A stretch of 64,000 bases of DNA from Bifidobacterium goeldii. GTDB lineage: Bacteria; Actinomycetota; Actinomycetes; Actinomycetales; Bifidobacteriaceae. Positions 46,953 to 57,143 of the stretch are shown in pieces (position 1 is the first letter of the stretch; the number at the start of each line of letters is the position of its first letter). The stretch is taken from NCBI RefSeq assembly GCF_003951095.1, contig NZ_QXGL01000001.1, positions 434,001-498,000 on the forward strand, read 5' to 3'. Under the pieces are notes generated by a model. It worked only from the letters and a program-made list of their open reading frames with translations, was not told the origin of the DNA and did no database searches. The position numbers and the translations under genes are program-made.

Positions 46953-47001
46953 GTCACTCCTTTGTTCCGCTTGTGCTCCTGCTTTTCTGCGCTCATACAA
47001 A

Positions 47002-47033
47002 GATACCCTCAGCCTTGGGCGGCTGAGGGTATC
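47002..47033 (-). terminator. Hairpin between clpP2 and clpX
   Basis: GATACCCTCAGCC and its perfect 13-base complement enclose a six-base loop. On the minus strand a short TTTGT follows. It may end or attenuate clpP transcription before clpX. Confidence 0.7.
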
Positions 47034-47045
47034 CTCACAACAATC

Positions 47046-47771
47046 TCATGAACGATGCTCGAGCACTTCGTCAACGATGCCGTATTCCTTGGCTTCAGGG
47101 GCCGTCAGGAACGTGTCAACTTCGATGTCCTTACGAATCTTCTCGATATCGCGGCCAGTATGCTTGGCAAGCGTGTTCTCCAGCCATTCGCGCATGCGCA
47201 ACATTTCCTTGGCCTGGATTTCGATTTCCGTAGCCTTGCCGAAGCCCTGGTCGATGGCCGGCTGGTGAATGAGCACGCGCGCGTTAGGCAGCATGAGTCG
47301 CTTGCCCTTAGCGCCGGCGGCCAGCAGAATCGCTGCAGCGGAGGCTGCCTGGCCGAGGCACACGGTCTGCACGTCGGGCTTGATGTACTGCATGGTGTCG
47401 TAGATCGCAGTCATTGCGGTCATCGAGCCGCCGGGCGAGTTGATGTACATCATCACGTCGCGGTTCGGATCCTGCGATTCGAGCACGAGCAGCTGGGCCA
47501 TAATGTCGTCGGCAGAGGTATCGTCCACCTGCACGCCCATGAAGATAATGCGGTCCTCGAACAGCTTGGTGTACGGGTCCTGCGTCTTCATGCCATACGG
47601 GGTCTTCTCGCTAAACTGCGGCAGAATGTAACGGTCCTGCGGAGAGGCCGGAGCCATACCACGGCCTTCGAATGCAGCGCGACGCGCGGCAGCTGGCATA
47701 AAGCCAACTACGCCAGCGGGGCCAGCCAAGCGGTTAGCGCGCTCAACGAACTGTGCTTCTTCAGATGCCAT
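47046..47771 (-). CDS. clpP2: ATP-dependent Clp protease proteolytic subunit ClpP2
   Basis: The 241-residue serine peptidase has the nucleophile in CLGQAASAAAILLAAG and the histidine in LPNARVLIHQP. Its N-terminal extension (about 50 residues before SQDRYILP-type sequence) is typical of actinobacterial ClpP2. The ATG at 47771 follows GGGGAG at a good distance. It is five bases downstream of clpP1; the two form mixed tetradecamers in actinobacteria. Confidence 0.92.
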   Translation of the reverse strand: MASEEAQFVERANRLAGPAGVVGFMPAAARRAAFEGRGMAPASPQDRYILPQFSEKTPYGMKTQDPYTKLFEDRIIFMGVQVDDTSADDIMAQLLVLESQDPNRDVMMYINSPGGSMTAMTAIYDTMQYIKPDVQTVCLGQAASAAAILLAAGAKGKRLMLPNARVLIHQPAIDQGFGKATEIEIQAKEMLRMREWLENTLAKHTGRDIEKIRKDIEVDTFLTAPEAKEYGIVDEVLEHRS

Positions 47772-47776
47772 CAGTG

Positions 47777-48394
47777 TCACTCCCCTTCCTTTGCGCTCAT
47801 CGTGTCGTGCGTGGACACGAGCTTGTCAACGAAGCCGTAGGCCAGTGCTTCTTCAGCAGTGAACCAGTGATCGTACTCGTTGTCACGGTAGATTTCTTCG
47901 ACGGTGTGGCCGGTCTGCTTGGCCGTGAGCTCGGCGAGAGTCTTCTTCATGTCCATGATGAGCTCTGCGCTGATGCGCACGTCGGTGGACGTACCACCGA
48001 TGCCACCGGAGGGCTGGTGCATGAGCACGCGAGCGTGCGAGGTGAGAAAGCGCTTGCCCGGGGTGCCGGAGCTCAGCAGGAACTGGCCCATCGAGGCGCA
48101 CATACCAATACCCACGGTTGCCACGTCAGGCTCAATAAGTTGCATAGTGTCGTAAATCGCCATGCCAGCGGTAATCGAACCGCCTGGCGAGTTAATGTAC
48201 AGCCAAATGTCTTTCTTCGGATCCTCGGCCGCCAGCATCAGCATCTGCGCGCAGATGCGGTTGGCCATGTCGTCCTTGACCTCTTCGCCCATCCAGATGA
48301 TGCGGTCCTTCAAGAGGCGGTTGAAAATCGGATCCGGCATGGACGGCATGTCGCCATCAGCCATCACCGGCGACGATGTCAGCAAATCTGCCAC
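47777..48394 (-). CDS. clpP1: ATP-dependent Clp protease proteolytic subunit ClpP1
   Basis: The 205-residue product has the catalytic serine in [14 protein letters not shown] and histidine in [13 protein letters not shown]. The GTG at 48394 is chosen because AAGGAG lies five bases before it; an upstream GTG at 48412 would place that site inside the coding region. First gene of clpP1-clpP2-clpX. Confidence 0.93.
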   Translation of the reverse strand: MADLLTSSPVMADGDMPSMPDPIFNRLLKDRIIWMGEEVKDDMANRICAQMLMLAAEDPKKDIWLYINSPGGSITAGMAIYDTMQLIEPDVATVGIGMCASMGQFLLSSGTPGKRFLTSHARVLMHQPSGGIGGTSTDVRISAELIMDMKKTLAELTAKQTGHTVEEIYRDNEYDHWFTAEEALAYGFVDKLVSTHDTMSAKEGE

Positions 48395-48500
48395 CTTATC
48401 TCCTTGACTCACAAAACATTACGTGTAGCTACATTACCCGTTCAAAGCGACGAGCGCCGCCATTCCGCCCTTTTTCGGCTACCCGCATAGCGCTTGTAGG

Positions 48501-51500
48501 TTAAGGCCGCTCTGGTGCCAGCGCATTGGACTCAACCTTACGAATGCACATGATGAGGTCCATCGCCTGCGCGTTGTCGAACAGTTTGAATATCGGACGC
48601 GGCCTGTCGAACGGCGGCTTGGAAAGCTGTTCAGGCTCCAAATATCCGTTGCGTTCGATGTAGTCGACGATCATGTGCAGGAAACTGATTTGTGCTTGAT
48701 TGAGCGTATGCGTGTTGATAAACGACGCGAATGCCTCCATCGCCGCCGCGTGATCAAGTCTGCCGATACGGCGCACGAGCAGACCGAACGGCGTGTTGCC
48801 GTAGGCGGCTTGATACTGCTCTTTCGTGCCAAGTAGCTCGACGAGAATACGTTCGAGTTCACTGTAATCGGCTGAGTTCACTGGCTGATTGTGGCGGATT
48901 TTGTAGATGACTGGATCGTCGCCATGCTCGTTGATGTACCGGTTGACTTTGAGTTTGTAATCCTCATAGTGTTCGGTGATGTCGAACGGCTCGTTTTCGC
49001 TGCGTTCGATGAGCGGATCAGCCAGATCGGTAATGATTACTCGGCGCCCACCAGCGTCAGCGAGGAATCGAATCAGTCCGCGCAAGCGCAAGCGAATCTG
49101 TTCGAGTTCGCTGACTGGCATGGTCTTCAAGTATTGTTCGTCGTTGATAATTGCGTTGATGAGTTCGCGTCGCTCACTTACTTGCGGGATGGTCATACGC
49201 TCATGCAATCGTGTGGCGATTGTACGGACTTTTGTCACGTATGCTGCGGTGGAGCGGCCGGCTGCACTTTCGACCATCAGCGCGTACATGAGCGCGTCGA
49301 ATCGCAATGCGGCCACGTCTGTTTCATCGCAGTGCGCTAGCGGTGCAAGTTCGCGTACGAGTTCACGCACGTTCAAATCATTGAGGGCAGCGAATGCGTG
49401 CGGCTGACGGTAGCGTTCCACGTATTCGCGTTTAGCTCGCACTGCGACTTTGGCGGTATCCCACGAGTTAATCTGTTCACGCAAGTCTTGAATAAGCTCG
49501 TCTCGCCATTGCATAATATGCGAGTCACTCGCGTATTCGCCGGTTTGCAATGCTTGGATGAGTTGTGCTTTGCGCGCGAATACACGTTCGCTCACCGATG
49601 CAGAGAGCTTGTCTTCGACCGGATTGGTTTGTTCGCGGAAGAATGCGAAGTTGCCGCAATAGTCAAAGATTTTGAATCGGCGTTTGCCAACGTATTCACC
49701 GTCGATACTGTCGACGCAATCAAGATCTGCGCTCAGCCGGGTTCCACGGCCGATCATTTGCCAGAATTTTATTTTGGAGCGTACTTTTTTGAAGAACACG
49801 AGGTTGACGATGTCGGGCACGTCAACGCCGGTGTCCATCATGTCGACTGATACAGTGATCGCCGGTAGAGGTTTGCGTTTGAATTCGCTAATAATGCTGT
49901 GCGCATAATCGTCGCTGTGCAGCACAGTTTTGATAAAACCGTGTGCTGCTTCTTTGGGATAGCGCGCCGTATAGCGTTCGACGATATATCGCGCGTGCGC
50001 TTGATTGGCAGCGAAAATAATGGTTTTGCCAAGTCGTTCACCACCGTCGGTTTTGATGCCGTTATCATGTAGGTCTTCCAGCACGGTGTCTACGGTGGCG
50101 GGGTTCATCACATACGTGTTGATTGCGGCCGCGTCGATGTGTTCGGGCACGTCTGCATTGTCGCCTTCGTCATCGAGATCAGGGTCGCCGAAGTCTTCCT
50201 CGTAGCGCTCTTTGTCCTCGTCGGATAGGTCGTCGTAGGTAATGCCTTCGTCGACGAATTTGGTTTTTGCTTCGACGTTGACGAACGGCACAAGCACATT
50301 GTCGTTGAGTGCTTGCGCATATTCGTATACGTAAGTGGGTACGCCGTGTTGCACTTGGAAAAAGTCGTACGTGTTGCGGTCCACTTCGTTGCGCGGTGTG
50401 GCGGTGAGTCCCACCATGAGCGCGTCGAAATGGTCGAAAATGACTTTATATTTCTTGAAAATCGACCGGTGCGCTTCGTCGACAATAATGAGGTCAAAAT
50501 GCCCGGCAGAGAATGCTGGTTTGCCGTCCGCACCAGTTTCTACGTCGATGGCGTTGATCATGGTCTGGTAGGTAGAGAAGACGACGCGCGCATCGGTATC
50601 GTGTTTGTTGTCACACAGGTTGCATAGCGACCAGTTTGGATAGTATTCGCCGTACGCGCTTTTTGCCTGGCCGACGAGTTCGATGCGGTCGGCGAGAAAC
50701 AGCACGTTTTTGACAAGTCCGGCGCGCATCAGTACATCGACCAGTGCTGCGGAAACACGCGTTTTACCGGTGCCTGTGGCCATAACAAGCAGACTACGGC
50801 GCTGCCCTTGGTTGAGGTTGTCACAGACCGCTTGGATAGCTTCGAGCTGATAGTAGCGTCGTTACCGCCGGCGACGTCACGGTTGACGGGCACACTGGCT
50901 GGGTCGATGGCGTTGTGACGACGGTTGATAATGCGCTGCAGGTCGTCTTGCGCGAAGACTTCGCCGACTTGTCGGTAAGAACCGTGATCATCATCGACGA
51001 AATAGGTTTGATATCCGTTGGAGAGGAAAATAAGCGGCCGATAACCAAATTGCCGTTCGAGGCAGTCAGCGTACAGGCGTGCTTGTTGAAGACCTTTGGC
51101 AGGGTCGTAGGTGGTGCGTTTAGCTTCGATGATGGCGAGCGGCTTGCCATCGCGTCCATTGAGCAAATAGTCAACGTAGCCCTTTTGACCGGGATTACCT
51201 TCCATGCCAGTAACGGGGTACTCGGTGATAATGTCGCGATTCATATTCCAGCCGACCAGCTGCAAGTCGAGGTCGATGAAACGGCGGCGGGTTTCTGCTT
51301 CGCTTAATTCATCGGCAGGAGGCTGCGGCATCGGCGGCTGTTCCGCTTTGCGCTCAGCAAGTTGACCACTGAGCGCGCGTATTTGCGCTTCGAGTTCGGC
51401 GATCTGCTTAGTTTGCTCGCCGATTTGCGCCTCGTATTCCTTGCGGGCGGCATCCTCTTGTGCTTTGCGTGCTTTAGTGGCGAGCACGCGACTGACGGCG

Positions 51501-51922
51501 GGCACTTGTTTGGGGTCGAACGTACGTTTGGTGTAATGGCGTCCGTAGCAGTAGTCGATCCATTGGATGAATGCGAAGAGGATACGCAGTGAGAACATCG
51601 CGTCTTCGCCTTTGAGCTGCGCGTTACGGTGAGCAGCCATATTGCCGGCCTTGATGACGTATTGCAAAGATTCCCACAGATGATTGTCGGCAAGCGCAGC
51701 ACGAAACGTGGGCTCGTGGACGAGGGATTGCAGGTTGTCCTTATAGGGCGGCTTGATTGTTTTATCAGCGGCATACACCCATTTGACGGCGAGTTCGAAG
51801 GCGCGACGCGCGGCGAGCGCACTGATGGTTGGCGACAGGGATAGTGCTCGTTCTGCTTCTAGGCAGGCGTCAGCGAACATCGCGTAGTCGTCCTGGCCTT
51901 GCAGAAACGAGAAGTTGGCCAT
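48501..51922 (-). pseudogene. hsdR: Type I restriction enzyme R subunit, frameshifted
   Basis: Two frames together give one HsdR of about 1,140 residues. The 5' part (51922 to about 50856) holds a DUF4145-like N-terminus and the nuclease motif (GYVDYLLNGRDG, then IIEAKRT). The 3' part holds the helicase: MATGTGKTR, DEAHRS, GLTATP and QMIGRGTRL. The frames meet between 50855 and 50856: reading NDA then shifting one base gives YYQLEAIQAVCDNLNQGQ, the sequence expected before Walker A. A single base is thus missing from a codon after GAC. No homopolymer is present, so phase variation by slippage is unlikely. If real, cleavage is lost while HsdM/HsdS may still methylate. Confidence 0.85.
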
Positions 51923-52008
51923 ATCCGCCTCCCTTATGCACTGCACTGCGGTAATCGTCGCCCGATCAGATCCATCGTACAACGCGTAGAGCTGTTAATC
52001 ACCAGACT

Positions 52009-53298
52009 TCAGGCCCCCAGTACGGTAATAGGGACTATATACACGCCCTCCGCTGTTTTCCTTGCGTACATACCGTTGCCGACGATCACCATAAGAAACG
52101 TTGGCTCTTGCTGTTGAGAATATGGATTCGCCATAACCGTATTGCGTACCTTCAGTAGTGAATCGACGCCTTCCTGCGCTTTGTTTTCGCCGAGTTTGAT
52201 CTCGATGGCACCCCATCTGCCGTCTTCGAGTTCGATGATGGCGTCGGCTTCCAGTCCTTTGTCGTCGCGATAGAAATACACCTTGGGATGTTCGAGACCA
52301 ACCCACGCGGAGGCATACACCATGAGATCACGTATGACTAGGTTCTCGAATGCGTCGCCGAATATCTGCCCGTTGGCGAGCAATCGCGCAGGGTTGATGC
52401 CGAGGGACGCGACAGCGAGGGACGAATCAACGAAATATCGTTTCGGCTTGACTCGCATCCGGTTGCGGGCTTTGATGGGGGCATCCCAACAGGGCAGCTC
52501 CTCGATGAGGAACTCACGAATCAGCATGTCCACGTAGCTGGTGGTAGTTGCGCGAGCAGGTTCCGTGTCTGCGGTTTCGTCACCGGCGTACATGTCACGG
52601 CTGATGGTTTTAACCGTGGCCGCTTTGGCGTTGTTCCTGGCTAACGACATGATGATCCGTCGTGTCATGGCAGGATTCTTGCCCATGCGTGGAGCATTGT
52701 CTTCACAGACCGCTTCCAAATACTGTTGGGGAATATACAACGCACTTTCAAGATCGCGGTCTAAAGCAGCCGGCCACCCGCCACGACAGATCCATTGCGC
52801 AATCTGCACCAACGACACCTGCGTGACGGCCGGCGAGAATTCACCGTCAAAAAGCTTGCGTAAGGATACTGCGCCAGTGGATAAACCTTGCTCGTATAGG
52901 CTCATGGGTCGCATACGCAAATGTGCGATTCTGCCGGCACCGCTATGTTCGTATTGTTCTAATGGCGGAGCGCTGGAACCGGTGAGTAGATATTGTCCGG
53001 GGCGATTAGATTCTTGGTCGATTGCATGACGGACCGCATCGCGAACGGCGGGGACAGTTTGCCATTCGTCAATCAGATGCGGCTGATTACCAAGAAGCGG
53101 CATGGTGGGATCGGCTTCTGCTAACGGGCGGACACGGTAATCGTCCAAACCGGTGACGCTATTGGCATGAGATAGTGCACACCACGTTTTTCCGCACCAT
53201 TTCGCCCCATCGATCTGGACAGCACCGAATATGTCAAGCAATTTAGCCACTTGGGCATCCAACAGACGAGGCCTGTACGTTTCAGGACGAAGCACCAT
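52009..53298 (-). CDS. AAA_14/DUF4143-type ATPase (first)
   Basis: The 429-residue protein has a P-loop variant GAKWCGKT (about residue 31) and the Walker-B-like LIDEWQTVPAV. A C-terminal DUF4143 region with nuclease-like pattern follows (DKGLEADAIIELEDGRWGAIEIKLG, resembling a D-x(n)-E-x-K core). Function of this family is unknown; some are suspected defence or toxin-like proteins. It lies between hsdR and a second member of the same family, all on the same strand. Confidence 0.78.
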   Translation of the reverse strand: MVLRPETYRPRLLDAQVAKLLDIFGAVQIDGAKWCGKTWCALSHANSVTGLDDYRVRPLAEADPTMPLLGNQPHLIDEWQTVPAVRDAVRHAIDQESNRPGQYLLTGSSAPPLEQYEHSGAGRIAHLRMRPMSLYEQGLSTGAVSLRKLFDGEFSPAVTQVSLVQIAQWICRGGWPAALDRDLESALYIPQQYLEAVCEDNAPRMGKNPAMTRRIIMSLARNNAKAATVKTISRDMYAGDETADTEPARATTTSYVDMLIREFLIEELPCWDAPIKARNRMRVKPKRYFVDSSLAVASLGINPARLLANGQIFGDAFENLVIRDLMVYASAWVGLEHPKVYFYRDDKGLEADAIIELEDGRWGAIEIKLGENKAQEGVDSLLKVRNTVMANPYSQQQEPTFLMVIVGNGMYARKTAEGVYIVPITVLGA

Positions 53299-53366
53299 AG
53301 CCCCACCACCTATACATCTATCATTTTACGCCAATTTCATTATACATTTTACACCATTTCCATTGA

Positions 53367-54587
53367 TCATTTTACTTCTCCGCTGAGCAGCCAATCCAAC
53401 GCGTAGATCTGCTGGATGCCTTCGTGGGATACAGGGCGTTCGTCGTCCAACGTAATGAGCGTCTTCGGGTAGTTGTCGCGTATCACGCGCAACGATGACA
53501 ACTCACGCTCTAACGTGTTCGGATCGTGCACGGATTCGCTGACCTGATAGTACCGCCGACCGGTGGCACCATTGGTCACGAAATCAATCTCCCCGCTAGC
53601 GCTTTGCCCGACATACACTTCTCCTTCCCGTCGCATGAGTTCGAGAAACACCACGTTTTCCAGCAAACGACCAGTGTCGCGTACATTGCCGGAGCACAAC
53701 ACACGGCGCATTCCGAGGTCCACGGCGTAATACTTACGTTCCTGACGCAAGGCGCGTTTGCCCTTAATGTCATACCGCTGCACCGGATAGAAGATGAACG
53801 CAGCGCCCAGTCCTTCCAGATAATTAGACACCGTAGGTGCGGATATCTTCATGCCCGATGAGGTCATGGCGTTCGCTATGGCTTTGGGATTAGTGAGATT
53901 GCCGATGTTGCCAAACATGTAGCGCGTGATCGTTTCGAGTGCTGCCATGTTGGACAGTCCGAGACGCGCAGCCACGTCTTTGAACAACACGGTGCTAAGA
54001 ATGCCGTCAAGGTAGTCGTGGAGCAGCGATTCGTCGCCGGCAAGGGCGAGCGTGGCCGGCAGAGCCCCGTCATGCAGATATTCGGACCATGCGCGTTGGG
54101 GAGTTTTACCTTGTACGGGGGCCGCGCCCATGTATTCGGCGAAAGACAGCGGTGTCATGGCTATTTCCACGTACCGGCCCGAGATGAGAGTTGCCAACGT
54201 GCCCGACAATAGCGTGGCATTCGATCCGGTGACATAGATATCCATATCACCTCGAGCTTGCAGACTGTCCAATGTTTTTTGAAAGTCTGGCACATTCTGT
54301 ATTTCGTCCAGCAGGACGTAGCGTTGGCCAACTGAAGAATCGAGACGATGGAGAATCTCTCCATACAACCGATGGTATTCAAGTAGCGTTTCGTTCTCCA
54401 ACAGTTCAAGGTTGATATGCACAATGGAGGACGGATCGATGCCGTATTCGTCGATCAGCCGTTGTTTCCACAATGTCATCAATGTGGATTTGCCACAACG
54501 GCGCACGCCGGTGATCACCTTGATGACGTCACGGTCTTTCCATGCGTCAAGTTTCTTCAGGTATAGCGGCCGATCAATCACCACCAT
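53367..54587 (-). CDS. AAA_14/DUF4143-type ATPase (second)
   Basis: The 406-residue product opens IDRPLYLKKLDAWKDRDVIKV, then Walker A GVRRCGKST (about residue 29) and YVLLDEIQNVPDF. The C-terminal DUF4143 domain has SASGEIDFVTN. It shares architecture with the 52009 gene but little sequence, so the two are distant paralogues or independent arrivals. The ATG at 54587 is used; a GTG at 54599 is possible. Confidence 0.8.
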   Translation of the reverse strand: MVVIDRPLYLKKLDAWKDRDVIKVITGVRRCGKSTLMTLWKQRLIDEYGIDPSSIVHINLELLENETLLEYHRLYGEILHRLDSSVGQRYVLLDEIQNVPDFQKTLDSLQARGDMDIYVTGSNATLLSGTLATLISGRYVEIAMTPLSFAEYMGAAPVQGKTPQRAWSEYLHDGALPATLALAGDESLLHDYLDGILSTVLFKDVAARLGLSNMAALETITRYMFGNIGNLTNPKAIANAMTSSGMKISAPTVSNYLEGLGAAFIFYPVQRYDIKGKRALRQERKYYAVDLGMRRVLCSGNVRDTGRLLENVVFLELMRREGEVYVGQSASGEIDFVTNGATGRRYYQVSESVHDPNTLERELSSLRVIRDNYPKTLITLDDERPVSHEGIQQIYALDWLLSGEVK

Positions 54588-54599
54588 CACCTCACTCAC

Positions 54600-54712
54600 G
54601 TAAGCAATATCGATTTCCAGCTTCTCAATAATATCAAAATTATTAAAGTGTATTTTATTTACTTCTTATTTTTTGAAATAAACAAAATGTTCTGAACATC
54701 AAAATCTATCGA
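54600..54712. other. AT-rich spacer upstream of the second ATPase gene
   Basis: This stretch is far more AT-rich than its neighbours, with runs such as TTTTATTTACTTCTTATTTT. It likely holds the promoter for the minus-strand ATPase gene. No gene is seen. Confidence 0.5.
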
Positions 54713-54823
54713 TCACTGTGCGAAGTAGCGTTGGGCGAGACTGGTGTAGAGGGCGCTCAGACGGTCGAGCTGTTGGCACGTGGGATTTTGAGGGATTCCA
54801 CCGACGTGACGAACTCGACGAAC
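54713..54823 (-). repeat. Duplicated 3' end of hsdS
   Basis: Aligned by eye, 54720-54823 is about 85% identical to 56059-56163, the end of hsdS. Both read FVTSVESLK early and RYFAQ-stop at the end on the minus strand, in the same orientation. The copy is broken inside by an indel. It is the remnant of another hsdS gene or a tail duplicated on insertion of the HTH/PIN pair. Confidence 0.85.
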
Positions 54824-54909
54824 ATACAATAGTTTTCGAATATTTCGTTTACTGGTATGCTGGTATGGCAATTGCACGTCTACCGTTCCAACTCAGAAGG
54901 AGGTCCATC

Positions 54910-55434
54910 ATGGGAACACGCAGTCTTGTCAACGACGCCGCGACCTATATGCCCAATGCAGAGGATCGCCGACAGCTCATGGACATCAAGGACGCCTTGT
55001 CTCACATCACGCAGGAAGCAAAGAGAACCTCCGAGGCCACGTTCAACGATATGGCGAATCAGACGGATTTCCCTGTTGCAACGCTCAAAGTCCCTGGTTC
55101 ACCGGCGCGTCCACTCACACCGGAACTGGCGAACGTGCTGATGCAGGTCGCCGATCAATTATCCCGCGGTCGAGCCGTGTTCGTAGCCCCGTATGACACG
55201 ATGCTCACCACACAGGATGCAGCCGATTTTCTCGGCGTCTCACGTCCTACACTGGTGAAACTACTAGAAGGTGGCGCAATCCCGTTCGAGAAAGTAGGAC
55301 GCCACCGCCGTGTTCTGCTCGCTGATCTGCAGGAATACATGAATGCCCGACATCAAAACAATATCAGCACATTCGATGAGCTCGCTGCTGACGAGGATCC
55401 GAGAGCAACTCTAGACAACCCTCTGATCTCCTGA
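54910..55434 (+). CDS. HTH DNA-binding protein, probable antitoxin
   Basis: The 174-residue protein has an excisionase/MerR-like helix-turn-helix at about residues 98-148 (LTTQDAADFLGVSRPTLVKLLEGGAIPFEKVGRHRRV). The N-terminal half has no known domain. AAGGAGG lies six bases before the ATG at 54910; the frame upstream runs through the hsdS remnant and is not coding. The PIN gene follows after 31 bases. The pair fits an HTH-antitoxin/PIN-toxin arrangement known from actinobacteria. Confidence 0.85.
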   Translation: MGTRSLVNDAATYMPNAEDRRQLMDIKDALSHITQEAKRTSEATFNDMANQTDFPVATLKVPGSPARPLTPELANVLMQVADQLSRGRAVFVAPYDTMLTTQDAADFLGVSRPTLVKLLEGGAIPFEKVGRHRRVLLADLQEYMNARHQNNISTFDELAADEDPRATLDNPLIS

Positions 55435-55465
55435 CGGCATCATCAAACCGGCAGAAAGGCACTCC

Positions 55466-56032
55466 GTGAGCTTCCCCGTATTTTTCGACACATGTAGTCT
55501 CTTCGGCGAGATCGTCAACGATTTAGTGCTTCGTCTTGCCGAAGACCGGTTTTTCACGCCATACTGGTCGGAAAGCGTACTCACGGAACTCTATAGAAAT
55601 CTTGTACCGCGCATCGGAGAACATCGGGCAAACCGACGCATTCACGCAATGCGGTCCGCCTTCCCCGACGCGCTCGTTACCGGCTACGACAGTCTGATCC
55701 CGATCATGACCTGCGACGCCAAGGACCGTCATGTGCTCGCAGCCGCCGATCACTCACCCGCGCAGACATTGGTAACGTTCAATCTCAAGGATTTTCCGGA
55801 TTCATCTACCACCTCTCTGCATATCGAGGTCAAGCACCCGGATGATTTTCTGCTGGACGTGCTCGACCTCGACCCCGGGCGGGTTGCACAGGTTTGCTAC
55901 GCTGCGCTCATCAGTTACAAGGCGTATCCGCAAACACCGGAGGATTACGCATATATGCTCCAACGATGCGGACTGCCCCGATTCGCCGAACGACTGTATC
56001 CCATTCTTGACGCGCTCTACGAACGCAGATGA
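55466..56032 (+). CDS. PIN-domain protein, probable toxin
   Basis: The 188-residue product has a PIN nuclease core: D8 in VFFDTCSLF, the glutamate in SVLTELYRNLV (about residue 41), and acidic residues in CDAKDRHVLAAA and FNLKDFPD. PIN toxins cut RNA, often tRNA. The GTG start has AGAAAGG before it. It is the second gene of a pair with the HTH protein and runs opposite to hsdS, its stop 20 bases from the hsdS stop. Confidence 0.85.
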   Translation: MSFPVFFDTCSLFGEIVNDLVLRLAEDRFFTPYWSESVLTELYRNLVPRIGEHRANRRIHAMRSAFPDALVTGYDSLIPIMTCDAKDRHVLAAADHSPAQTLVTFNLKDFPDSSTTSLHIEVKHPDDFLLDVLDLDPGRVAQVCYAALISYKAYPQTPEDYAYMLQRCGLPRFAERLYPILDALYERR

Positions 56033-56051
56033 TCCTATCCAAGACTATCTG

Positions 56052-57143
56052 TTATTGGGCGAAGTAACGCTGGGTGAGGCTGGCGTAGAGGGTGTTGAGG
56101 CGGTCGAGCTGTTGGCGGGCGGTGGATTTGAGGGATTCCACCGACGTGACGAACTCGGCGAACTCGTTCTGCAGGGCGACGGGTGGAAGCGGCAGTTTCA
56201 ATGACTTGATCTTCCCTGTGCTCAGGGTATACAAACCAGATGTGCTGACAGCTTTTCCTATAATTTGCCTGCGGCCGGACCTTGAATTGAAATAATACAG
56301 CGCAAATGACGGAAGAATGCCGTCATGGAATCGCGCTCTGATGAGATGGTTCTGATGAACACAGCAATCAATCTCGCCTTTCCAGATAGCAGACCTACCG
56401 ATTTGATCACCACTACCGTTGCCTTCGACGAAAAGCAAATCACCTGTTTCAAGCATTGTTTTATCGCGCTCGGATTCAGTAAGCCCAATTGTCTTAATTT
56501 CAGTCAGATCTAATGAACCGGCTAACACATTAGCAACCCTCAAATATGGCAACTGAAGAGGCAGCTTTTGCCTCTTAGAGTTTTTTGTCAGACCGCCTTG
56601 CACATCAGCAATCTGATCAAGAGGTACAAAAGCAAAAGAATCATCACCAAACATCTCGACGAAGCGAGATTGGATGAGTTCGTCGGCTTTGGCGAGCATT
56701 TGCTCGCCCAGTGCAATCTGCTTCAAAATTGTCTCAAACAAGCACGTAACACACTCTTGCTCATCAGCATCAGGAAGATCAACTAATCGTTCTCCATAAT
56801 CGCGGAAGTAAATATGAGGAATCGTGGCACCTGACGCATACGATTCCAAGTGCAAACCTTCAAGCATAAAACGAAGATACGAAAGCTTAACCGAATCATT
56901 CGGAATAATCGGCTGCAAAGTTCCAAGAACAGAAGATTTCCTATCACACAGTTGCACGCGGCCCACGCCAGCGCCATCCTTAACTACGGCCAGATACTCC
57001 TGTTCAAACTGATAACTATTAAGATATCCCGCGATCCCAGCAGCACCGTATACCGGATATTTGCCCTCAGGAAGCAAATCTTTTTGTCGCAGCGAGGATG
57101 TTCCTTTGGCGCATATTTGGTTGAGTCGAATCTTCTCCCCCAT
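56052..57143 (-). CDS. hsdS: Type I restriction-modification specificity subunit
   Basis: The 363-residue protein has two target-recognition domains (about residues 1-135 and 170-325), each followed by a helical conserved region (ETILKQIALGEQMLAKADELIQSRF; STARQQLDRLNTLYASLTQ). It tells HsdM and HsdR which split sequence to recognise; the sequence itself cannot be read off. It is more AT-rich than hsdM, as is usual for exchanged specificity genes. Its ATG overlaps the hsdM stop. Its 3' end is duplicated at 54713. Confidence 0.9.
   Translation of the reverse strand: MGEKIRLNQICAKGTSSLRQKDLLPEGKYPVYGAAGIAGYLNSYQFEQEYLAVVKDGAGVGRVQLCDRKSSVLGTLQPIIPNDSVKLSYLRFMLEGLHLESYASGATIPHIYFRDYGERLVDLPDADEQECVTCLFETILKQIALGEQMLAKADELIQSRFVEMFGDDSFAFVPLDQIADVQGGLTKNSKRQKLPLQLPYLRVANVLAGSLDLTEIKTIGLTESERDKTMLETGDLLFVEGNGSGDQIGRSAIWKGEIDCCVHQNHLIRARFHDGILPSFALYYFNSRSGRRQIIGKAVSTSGLYTLSTGKIKSLKLPLPPVALQNEFAEFVTSVESLKSTARQQLDRLNTLYASLTQRYFAQ

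Noticed and set aside
54713..57143. Invertible hsdS switch
   Set aside because: The two hsdS ends are in the same orientation, the outer copy lacks a recognition domain, and no recombinase gene is present, so inversion cannot swap domains.
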